A model generated the notes under the pieces. It saw only the letters and a list, made by a program, of their open reading frames with translations. It was not told where the DNA came from and made no database searches. From positions 12,748,301-12,812,300 of the forward strand of contig JAZAYU010000009.1 in assembly GCA_038501625.1 (NCBI GenBank): 64,000 bases of DNA. The letters run 5' to 3'. The stretch's first letter is position 1; each line of letters opens with the position of its first letter. Below, piece by piece: positions 48,501-60,500 of this stretch. This stretch comes from Corbicula japonica. Its lineage: Eukaryota > Mollusca > Bivalvia > Venerida > Cyrenidae. The position numbers were made by a program, and so were the translations under genes.

Positions 48501-51500
48501 AAAGGGTCCAATCAAATTTCTGATTTTTTTTCAAATTTGTTAAGATTAGAGAAAAGTTAGAGTTGATCAAAGACATTCTGTATCAAAATTACCCAGTTTT
48601 GCAGTGTATCATGTTAATCCTTGATTCCATCGATATATAATGAATGTTCCTCATACTTTTATTATCCCATGTCCCGCCAGTCTAGATCCAGATCAGCTTG
48701 CACAACCTAGCAGTCTGATCTGTATGTACATTCAGCTGAGACTAAAAGGTTTTAGATTTGTAAGGCTATTTCTGTGCCCAAGGTTATAAAACTGAGCATG
48801 GAAACCAGTCTCAAATCTCAAGCATCTGATTGGCTGAAATGGCAACCAGTCGCCATTTCAGCCAATCAGATGCTTGAGATTTGAGACTGGTTTCCAATCT
48901 CAGCTTTATAACCTTGTGCACTGATCAATCAGTGTATAATCAGATCTGCACTGTTTGAATATTGATAAAAACTAACCTAACAAATCAAAATGCAAACAGT
49001 GCAGATCCTGTTCAGACGTCATGGATGTGCTGGAGCTACACTGTGCACCACGCCATTAAGGCATATATACGGAGTAAAGGGTTAAAAACAGTCACAATTA
49101 TAAAAGTCTCTGACAGAGGTGTCTGTTAAAGAATTCAACATCTTAAGCACAGTATTAGAACAAGAAATATCTTTAAAAAAGATAAACGGCGTTGATGGAA
49201 AAGATTTATATATACATGTTTATAAGAAAGAAATACAGAGAGGCAAAGCAGACACAGTTTAGTTATTTTATTTTATTTGTTATAGCTGTCGACGAACCCT
49301 CCCTGCCTTCTTAGTATGACTTAGAGATTAAGCGACCGAATCATGACAACTCATAAATTTATTGAAAGTGTCTTTCAAAAAAAATGTTGAAGCTGTTGCA
49401 ACAATTTCATACAGTGATAACAAGTCGATTAAAGATACTGAAGCAAAATATTCAGTTTCAATAAAATACCTCGTGTAAAGTGAGAATTCAAGATGAATAA
49501 ATGTCCTTGAAATTTAATAAATATAAATAATAACAGCCTGCTACAAGAGCGAAATCTACCAACTTTTAAGTATATTAACTTTAAAAAAAGTGTCCGTCCT
49601 GAGTATTGAACCCGGGGCCTCCGCTTGAGAGGCGAGAGTGTTAGCCACTACACTACAGTAAACTTGCATTTCGTACTTGAAATTAATAATCAGTATCAAA
49701 GGAACTAGAAAGGAACCAGTAAGAACTACGAATATCTACACTTCTCTTTCGTTTTACACTGTGTATTGTATGCAAGTGTTTACCTGACACCCAAGAATAT
49801 TCCATATAATATTGTATTTAAGCCATCAATATTGACTTAACTGGTTACTTAAATCGTAAATAGGTTTTTCCTCCAATACAACACCCACTAACAACCAATC
49901 GAATTAATCTATTTGATTTTTCCGCTGCATAATAATAAAAATCCCACTAGATACCTCTCCACCCTGCTAGATGCCTCTCTGGTGTAAATAGCTACCAATC
50001 GAAATAGTTTATTTCATTTTCCCTCTGCATAATAAGAGAATACGAGTATTATTTACAACATTTCATTGGTCGAAAAAACTAGGTCAAAAGTGACCTTAGA
50101 CAGCTAACGCCGAAAAATATCAGAAAAGGAGTGTAGGTTAAAGAGTTCATCGTCCAATAATTGAGTTACCCCTTTCCTCCATAGACGCAAATTTATTGCA
50201 TAGGCGAGCAGTGTAGATCCAGATCAGCTGGCACACATATGCAGATCCCTATCAGACAGCACAGATGTGCCGGCTGATCTGGATCTACACTGGTCGCACA
50301 TGCATAAAAGGCATATATATGGAGGAAAAGGTTAATAAAAAGGAAATATTAATTACCTCCTGGCGTTGTCTCATTAATGCTGATCTCATACCTGCTGGGC
50401 AGGAATATTGGTGGGTTGTCATTGATGTCCTGAAATATCGGTTATCAAAATGTTACAAACAGGTGTTGACTGTATAGACCTTACACTACAGACATTAGAT
50501 TTGCAAAATTTTATTATTTGCAGTAACAAAAAAGGACGTTTTCTTCAACAGTTCAAATCATGAAAAAAAAATTTTTTATGGAAACATCTTGCACAATGCA
50601 GCAATAAAAATACATGTAACAATGGCATATTTCATGACCTCTTTAACCCTCTTCTCTATACATGGACAAACAGTGTTAATCTAGATCAGCTGGCCAATCA
50701 CATCCATGCCATCTGATCAGGATCTACACTGTCTGCCTTTAGGTTCATAATATTATTTCTGAATAAGAGGTGACTAGTGAAGATCCAGATCAGACAGCAC
50801 TAATATGCTGGCTGATATGGATCTACACTGCCCATGCATATCCCGTAGATTAATGTGTAAAGTGATATCCAAATACTTACAATAACAATGATTTTGACTT
50901 TAGAGTTGGCGTTAAACAGACCGTCGGTGACTCTCACATTCAAGGTGAAACTGAAATGTTTACAATTAGTATCCATTGAAATACCATTTATTTTATGAAT
51001 TTCATGTTTATGATCTTTATATTAAATTTCAGAAATAATTTTCAATGAAAGCAGAATAAGTTTCAATGAATTAACCCTTGACTTCATATATTACATGTTT
51101 TATGGCAGGTGTTAACAACGTAGATCCTAATGGAGATCAGCTGGCACATCTGTGCCATCTGATCACGATCTACACTGTTTGCTTCTCAGAAAAAAGGAAC
51201 CTGATGAATGAAAGTGAACAGTGCAGATTCTGATCAGATGGCACATTTGTGCTGGCTGATCTGGATCTATACTGTTTACCTTTGGATACCAGTCATGTCT
51301 CATGGGATTAAGGGTTTAATTAACATAACATTCAGATTCTTTACAATCATGATTTATTGTTTAAATACATCATGGTTGAGATACATGTTACATCAGGTGT
51401 GTAAAATGATTTTTTCAAGCAATTCAAATATAGTTACCGACTGGTTATGCAAAAGTAACTATTCCTTGTGTTTTGACAAAAAAGCATTTGTTAGAAAAAC

Positions 51501-54500
51501 AAATATTACGATGCTGATCCTGAAAATGTTTGAGTATTACATGACTTTTGAATCCAAAAAGACTAAATGATTTCTCAAAAATGAAGAAGCAGATAATAAA
51601 AATGGAATGCAATCTCATGCTAACTTTAAGCAAACGTAATGGCAATAAAAAAGATTGGTTTTGAAGCAGAAAATTGGAAGAAGTGTTTTGACAGAAAGTA
51701 AAACACATGCCACCTGAAAAAGAAGTCTTTAGAGTATATACCCTTTACTGTTCCCAACAGTCAACATTTATACAATCTAAATATAGATTTATAGTTGTGT
51801 GTTTTACCCGTGCAGACAGACAAAAGAACTGTTGGTGTTTTTTTACATAAAGAGAAATATTCACACATAAGTACATTTGCTATGTCTTTGCTATGATTGA
51901 TTCTAAAAGTTACTGTGTAGCTGATAGGGTTTATTCATGATATAAACTCTTTATTCCACAGGACATGGTTGTTATCACATGGTTGCACAGTATAGATCCT
52001 GATCAGACAGCATTACTGTGCAATCTGATCAGGAACTACACTGTTTGCTGTCATTGATTCTTAATGCTTTTTCAGACTAAGAATTGATCAGTTTAGATCA
52101 AAATAAAAAAACACAGATGTTCTGGCTGATCTAGATCTATCCTGGTGAACAAACCATGAAACACAAATAAATGGAGTAAAGGGTTATATATTTCCCCACA
52201 AAATAACACAATAAATTTTAGACTCAAAATAGCCTTATATTTACACTCTGTTGTTACAGTAATAGCTTGTTGTAATTGTTCAAACCATAATAAAATATTT
52301 TGAAAAAAAAATAATGCTGCTGTTTTGGAATGAACAGTGACAACAATTATATGGGGCGCGTCACGGGAAAAGGTACCTTCGGACAGTTGACGTCAAACCT
52401 TGAAATGACGTCTTAAAGTTGAGCAGACAACATTACTTATTATACACTTCGCGTTAAAACTATCATTTTATTGTCAAAATGTATAAGAAAAGCACTTGTT
52501 AGTTATGAGAAATTTAAAGATAGTTTTAAGCTCTTTCTAAAAAAAGTAACAACTAAAATGTCACAAAATATGACCTAATGTACCTTTTCCCGTCACGCGC
52601 CCCATATAATGCCCAACTCAGTATCCAATCACACAAATATAATGTTATGCAAAATCACTGTGACACAAGATTTAAAGAGCAGAATAATTTATCAAATCCT
52701 TAATTAAATCTCCAGCCACATTCCAAAATGTATTCCTTAAAGACAAGAGAGTTGTTAAATTTGGAATAAGTCACAACAAAAATCAAATGTTCGTCATCTT
52801 AAATTATGTTATAATATTATGTACCAGATATGGTATAAAATATTGATGTTCATGAAGTTTATCCTTAAGTTCAATAATATAATTGAACTTCAATTAAAGT
52901 CATGGACATGTGCCTGTGTCCCCAATTAAAATTGACAGTCTGGTATTTGTGATACCTTCACTTTTTCCACCATGTTCAATTGAAATAATTTATATGAAAG
53001 GATATCTTTTATAAGCTCAATTTCAACCAACTTGGGACAATTTTGATGACACTGAAATTCAGCAGGGTCTTCGAAATTTAAACAAAACATATAAAAGCTA
53101 GTGCTTGCTGCAAATTACAAAACAACTAAATCTATGTAAATATTATAAATAATACATGTATTTAATATCCCTAAATTATGAAATACTCAATCATTCCTAC
53201 AGTATCATATAATTACAGTGATGAGTGTAAATATAAAGATTTCAACACTCCATGCAACAAAGGGCAGACAATTTGAATCATTCAGTCTGGTTACAATCCC
53301 TAGTTATAATATTAGGTAGCACTGGCAATATATACATGCCAAACTCATCATGCTTTATTGTAGTATGTTTAAACATATATACAACAATCATTTATTCACA
53401 CAAGCTCTTTAAAATTTTTAAGCTCAAACATATATGTAACAAACTTATGAGGAGTACTATTGCAATTTTAAATCGGCACAAACTGTGTAAAAAATCATAA
53501 TGTGATAAAATAATTAATATATTTTTTTCAGGGGTAAGTTAGCAGCCATTAATGAAAAAATAAAATACTGAAATGTACATTTTCACAGTGTTAACCACAA
53601 GCACGGTCACAAAACAACAATCATTCCAAAAAACCATCCACACATGAGGGACATACTGTTTCTTTGAATTCCCACCATTTTTACTCAAATTAATTTTTAA
53701 ATTTTTTAATAGACTTGCCAAAATGTTGGTCAATCAAATATATTTGGTAGAATTTCTCTCTATTTGTTTAACAGAACCTTGTGTTGTCAAACCTTGTTAA
53801 ATCCACACTCTATTATATTAACCGTTAACTCCATGGAATATGGCCAATGTCCAATGGCTGACTAATGTACGTAGATACAGATCAGCCTGCACTTCTGCTC
53901 AGTCTAATCAGGATCTACTCTGTTCGCTTCTTGGTCAGAAATAACCTTATGAATCTAAATGCAAACTGGTCAGACTGCACAGATGTGCATGCTGATTTCA
54001 ATCTACAGTCTAGTAGAACGTGGTTAGAAAGCAGTATCCATGGAGTAACAGTTTAATATGCAGCTATTTTTTACCAGATCTTAAAACAATGATGTAATTT
54101 GTATGTTTTGTTAACTTTACAAACATTTAAGCAGTGTTAACTTAGCTTTTAGTTAAACAGTTATCAATAACTTATACAACATGGTCCAAGATCCTAAAAC
54201 TAAGATTCAAGATCAGTCTCAAATCTCATGCAAGCATCTGATTGGCTGAAATGGCAACCAGTCGCCATTTCAGCCAAGTTGCCATTTCAGCCAATCAGAT
54301 GCTTGCATGAGATTTGAGAATGATCTCCAGATTAAGTGTTATGATCTTGGCAACAGGAAGCTTCATAGATAACCTTTAACAATATTGACATTTTATGCAA
54401 AAAATTGATGGCTAAAAAATAAATATTATAGATATTGCTTGATAGGAAGTGTTACTGAGTGACTCAATTTGATGAACTCTGACTCAATAGCCAAGGTCAG

Positions 54501-57500
54501 GTCAAGTAATTTTGCACCAGTCAGAGGTTGTGGGGATGAGAAACATCAAGGGTCTGACAGTAATGTGCACCACTCAGTGGTAACTAATGTTGGCATGGTA
54601 AACTGAGAGGTATGGTTTTTGGTGATGCACAATCCAGTGGAAGTGTGGATGGAAAACAACTAAGGTAATTATGGTGATGCACCACTCAGTGGTTGTTGAG
54701 ATAGCATTGAGCTAGGGTCATGTGGTGATGCACCATTTTGTGGTTGCGAGGATGTCAATAAACTAGGGTCATAATTTTTGTGATGCACCACCCTATGGTT
54801 GTGGGGATGTCAAATCAGGGGTAATGCACGCACCATTCCTGGAAATCACTTGAATACTCCAATGCTAATTAGATAATCACAAAACTGCCTTTTAAACTGG
54901 AATTAAATTGAACATGCTTTTCAACTAAATTAACTAGTTAACTTGCTATAAGCAATTACTTATATAATAAATTTAATGAGATATTGTTGCAGTTGTACAT
55001 GTAACTGTGGTAATCACTTATTGAAATTTGCTAATTAAAAGTGGTTTCAACAACCTCAAAAATAATCACTTCAAACTCACTGGCAAACAATAATATGGGC
55101 AAGATTAAGACAGATTCATTTATACACACATCATGCCACACATATTTGTTCTACATGGTTTTCTATTTCACTCAATATACAAAATGAACCTGTATAACTT
55201 TTTAACAATACAGAATGATAATCTTTAAGCAATCAACTACTGTGGGACTAGTAATTTTGATGATGCAAATTTTAGCAGATCAAGGTCAAATTTTGGTATT
55301 GTATAATTTGTTTTATAATTTTGGTGGGGGACAATACTTTTATGTATTAAAGCAACTGCAAAATTCAAAAAAAAAATATTTGCTGACTGGTTAAAATTCC
55401 AGTTACATTGTAAATATGCCTACATAGATATTAGTGCACAATCTTTTTTTATAAAAAAAAATAAAGCTTAATAACATAGTATACAAACACTCATTAGATT
55501 CTGTTAACTTGACCACAGTTTTTATACAGATGAACACATTCATCCATGAGAAATCATGCACGAGAAAAAAACATGCACATGTATGACACAGCTGCTATAC
55601 ACGCTAGTTGTTATGTTGTACGTTACCTGCTTCCACCACTAAATGCATCATGGGAAAATAAATAAAACATAAAATACAGGAATCAATCCAGTTCCTTTAT
55701 TCCTTTAACCGTTTCCTCAATATATTAGCCTTTTATTGTATGAGCAAACAGTGTAGATCCAGATAAGCTGGCACATCAGGGCCATCTGATCAACAGCACA
55801 GATGTTCTGGCTATCTGGATTTACACTATTCGCCCATGCCATATAAGCATATACATGGAGGAAATGGTTACAATAAAAAATATGGAAACATATTTATGTC
55901 CCTTTATTTCTTTACACCATAACAACAATAAGAAAAACAGAACAGAGTTGAATCTTTTTCTTCTTTACACCATAAACAGAATAGAGTTATATCCCTTATT
56001 TTTTTCACACCATGAAAAAATACAAGTGAAGTCAGATTTTTTTCTAATAGATCAGAAAATAGGGAAATCTGTTTCTTTCCATTTTTTAATTTTTTAATAA
56101 TAAAAAACAAAGTTATAATGTTCAATTATTAATTTTCTACAAAAAAAAAGAATACAATTTTATAATTTTAAAAAAGTATGATTTTGGGAATTTCAAACGT
56201 TTTTAAACCAAATGGCAGCACTTGAGAGAATATATTTGCATTTTGCAGTAAAAAATTCTAAATAAACTTGAGATAAAGAATAAAAATTTGGAACTTATCG
56301 TTAGTAGTGAAAGCAAATGAGGAGTTTATTCCAAATGGGTCATCTTGAAGTTGGTACAAAAATCTAAATAAACTTGGAAAAAGAAATAAATATGGGAACT
56401 AATTGTAAGAAGCAAAGTTAAACGAGGACTTCATTCCCAATGGGTCATCTTCAGGTTGGTATGATAAGAAGAACGTCTACTAAATTGTATTGTCTTTCAA
56501 ACTTAAAGTATTAAATCAGTATAGCTTATGAATCTATGTGAAACAGAAGCATACAATAACCAGTGATTATCCCGTAACAAAAAACTTCAATTATGTGAAA
56601 TAACTGTACTTGGTGAACTTGAACAAAGTGTTTCTTTTAAGCAACATGTTAAGCAATGTGTTTCTTCAACATGTTAAAGATGACAACAATAGTAAGGGAC
56701 ATTTCCATGAATAAAGACAATACAGTATGCAAGCTAGGTTTTTGAATAAGGGGATGTGAAAAGGGTTAATCTTAGAACCATCAATCTTTTTTACCTACTA
56801 TGTCCTTCTTGTCTTTATGAAAAATAAAAGTCAGAATTGGTTCAAAATAATTCAATTTACCCTTTTACCCATAATATTATATTATGCATTTTATCACATA
56901 ACTTGTGGGAGCGGTGCAGATAAAGATCAGGTGGCAAATTCATCCCATCTGATCAGGATCTAAACTGTTTGCATTTGTGTCGGAAATAACTTAATTCAAC
57001 AAAGAGAAAACAGAGTAGATCCTGATCAGATGGCACAAATATGCTGTCTAATCTGGATCTACACTGATCGCCCATGCCATTTGGAGGAAATCATACATAT
57101 CACTAAATGAACAGAGAACTCTTTACATTCAGTGGAGTTATGAGTTTCAGGTACATCAGTTGTAACCTTGCAGTTAACCCTTTACTCCAAATATACACAT
57201 TGTAACCCTTTCCTGTATAGATACACCTTTATTGCTAGGGCGAACAGTTTAGATCCAGATCAGCCGGCACATCAGTGCCATCTGATCTGGATCTAAACTG
57301 TTCGCTTTTAATTCATTAGGTTATTTCTGACTAAAATGCGACCAGTGCAGATCCTGATCAGACGGCATGGATGTGCCAGCTGATCTGGATCTACACTGGT
57401 CGCACATGCGTAAAAATGCGTATATATCAAGGAAAGGGTTAATCACATATCCACGCCATCTGGTCAGGATCTAACGTGTTCTCTTTTAGATTCATCATGT

Positions 57501-60500
57501 TACTTCTGACTAAGATGCAACCAGTGTAGATCCAGATCAGATGACACAGATGTGCCAGTTGATCTAAATCATACTGATCAAACATGCGTTAAAACATAAT
57601 TATATGGAGTAAAGGGTTAATAAACTTTTGAAATCAATAACACAGTAAACATAAGAGTTTTGTAGTTATATTATATTGTAAAAGTAATACTGCAGTCATT
57701 TTTATTCGTGAGTGACTAATTTTCCCAAATACATACAGGGAAACCAGACTACTATGAACACCACTAAGACATGGCAAAAGTGTTCTCAATAGTGGGGTTG
57801 TCTTTTTTTTCTGGTGCAAATCTATAAAATGAGACAGTGAAAGGGTGGTCTTAATACAGGGGTGGTCAAAATTTCAGGTAGGTATTTATGAGGGGTTTTA
57901 CTGAACAACCGTACAATGTATATAAATGTGATTTAAGAAAATTAAATAACCAGAAATTTGAGAACAAGCAAACTACTTCAGGAAATTTCAATAAGTAGTG
58001 TTAGATCGATGTTATTATCGTTTGCTGTGTACTTATACACTTCTCAGTTATGTGTGATTAAGGTTTGTAGTATAGTTGTACCTCGATGAATAGCCCATGA
58101 TTGATTAAAACAAAACTAGCTTTTGATTGGTTAGTTTGGAGATTAAGCTCAATGTCCACCAATCAGCTTCATCAGACCTGTCACAAGAGACTGGTCTCCA
58201 GTTTCAGTATTATGATCTTGAGCCCCGATCAACTACATCACTGGTTAGGAATAGACTAAATGGTCACTCACATGTTCCTTGGATGCGAAGTGATTCAGTT
58301 TGGTGATAGATGTTAGTCCAATAATTTTTATCTTAAATGTGGTTAAAATATTTAAACATGCTTTTGTAAATAGTGAAGGGATATTTATTTCTGTGCTCAT
58401 AAAAATTAAAATTGAAATTGTGACATATTACATCTACTTTTTTATTTTCCAAGAAAAAAATCCATATCTCTACACTACAAAGAAAAATAATTCAAACATA
58501 AAATTGCTTTGAAACATTTGAACTACATAAACCATTACTTTTTATATACAAAATTTATAAAGATTGTCTGAATTCTAAATGAATGACATATATTTAAACA
58601 GTTAAAAAAACCAAACAAGAGTACTTACGTTCCCAACTGATCTCCGTCAAGAAATTTGATACCCTGACCATTGGGCTTGTTGACTTTTATGACTCCCGAG
58701 ATTGGGTCGATAGCCCAAAAGCTACCAGGACTCTGCGCTGTGATCGCGTACCGTAAATCTTTTGTGTCAACATCATTTCCCTGTTTTGTAAATAATCAGA
58801 TAGTTACTACACTAAAAATAACACTGTTTCCATATATACCCCTAACCCTGTTAACATTTTATTCCATAGATATGCCTTTATCATATGGACAGTCAGTGTA
58901 GATCCAGATCAGCTGGCATGTTCATGAAATCTGATCAGGATCTACACTGTCCCCTTCTTGACTCAATAACTTAGGTTTTTTCTGACCAAGATGCGACCAG
59001 TTCATATCCTATCAGATGGCATGGATGTGCTGGCTGATCTGGATCTACATAAAGGGTTAAAGATGGCAGTTACTCTGAAATGCCAGAAAGCATTTTACAG
59101 ATACTGAGAATTCTGTAACAGGGTAATTAAACAACTATTTGTTGTGTGAATTTATTTAAAAGACTATATGTCTCAATGCAGGCACTTTTTATTTATTAAC
59201 TTGCTGTGAATGTTTACCACATGAAATGATATTTGTCTGTGAATTAACATTGCACTTAAGTCAATGGTGCTATTGTAACTTCCTATTTTTGGTGGATAAA
59301 ATGAATAGGTGTCCCCCAACCATAGACTTCAGACACAGGCTCTCACCATGTTAGGACAACAAACACCTTGCTCCAAGATTATAAAACTGAGCTAAGAAAC
59401 CAGTCTCAAGTCTCAAGCATCTGAACCAGTCACCATATCAGCTAATCAGATGCTTAAGATTTTAGACTGTTTTCCATTCTCAATTTTATAACCTTGGCCA
59501 CTTACTAGGGTGCACAAACACTACGAGCAATGAGCAGGAATTTAAACAATAACTATTGGCTCTACCAAATGAGACTGGGAGGCATAAAGAGAAGACAAAC
59601 ATATGATAAATGTTAAATTCAAAGTAAATTAACTGAGGACAATCTAAGGTCTAAATCGAAAAAAAAATAAATACCTGAACTTTTAGTTCTGGAGTAAATT
59701 CTCTTTCATTCTCCACAATCTCTCTCTCATAATCTGGTACTGTGGGTGGATTGTCATTAACATCAGTAAGTTGAACATTCAAGGTCACTGATGCTGCATT
59801 ACCCCTACCATTATCATCAGTTGCTACAAATAAAAGAAAATGTTTAATTTTATTCTAACACTGCAGTATCATTTAGTTTTTATTGATTCATTTTCTATGC
59901 ATAACTAGTATTTGATGTTTCGCGTAACATGTGTTGCCTGCTAGCAAAAAGTTGAAATCATTATTATATGATAATAAAAAGATGTAATTCATGTTGCATT
60001 GCAATACTGCAAAATTATTTATCTTTATTACATATTCCAGTTTTAAGTAAAATTAATTTATAGGTTAAAATCATTACAAAAGAGCAAACAGATAAAACTT
60101 CATTAAAACAGATGTAACTTCATTAAAACTAATGAAATATATATGAAGTATTGTGTCAAAAGAACAAATACTTTCCAACTTATAAGCAATAAAGTTTCAG
60201 GTTAAAGTTAGTTGAAAAGAGTATAACTTAAAAAAGTTAATCAGGAGTTATCATTATCGGTGCTTTATTAATGCAGATGACATATTTCTAATACAGTGTA
60301 AACACTTTTGAAGTTATAAGCAACATTAAGTTTCATATTGAAGTAATCTGAAAGGGCATAACTCAAAAAAATTGAAAGAGGAGTTATAATTCTTATTGTC
60401 AGTGATGGCTTTATTTATGCAGATGATATTCCCAGTATTTTGTTAATAGGACAATGACTTTCAAAGTTACTTGGAACATTAAGTTCCATTTTAAAGTCAA

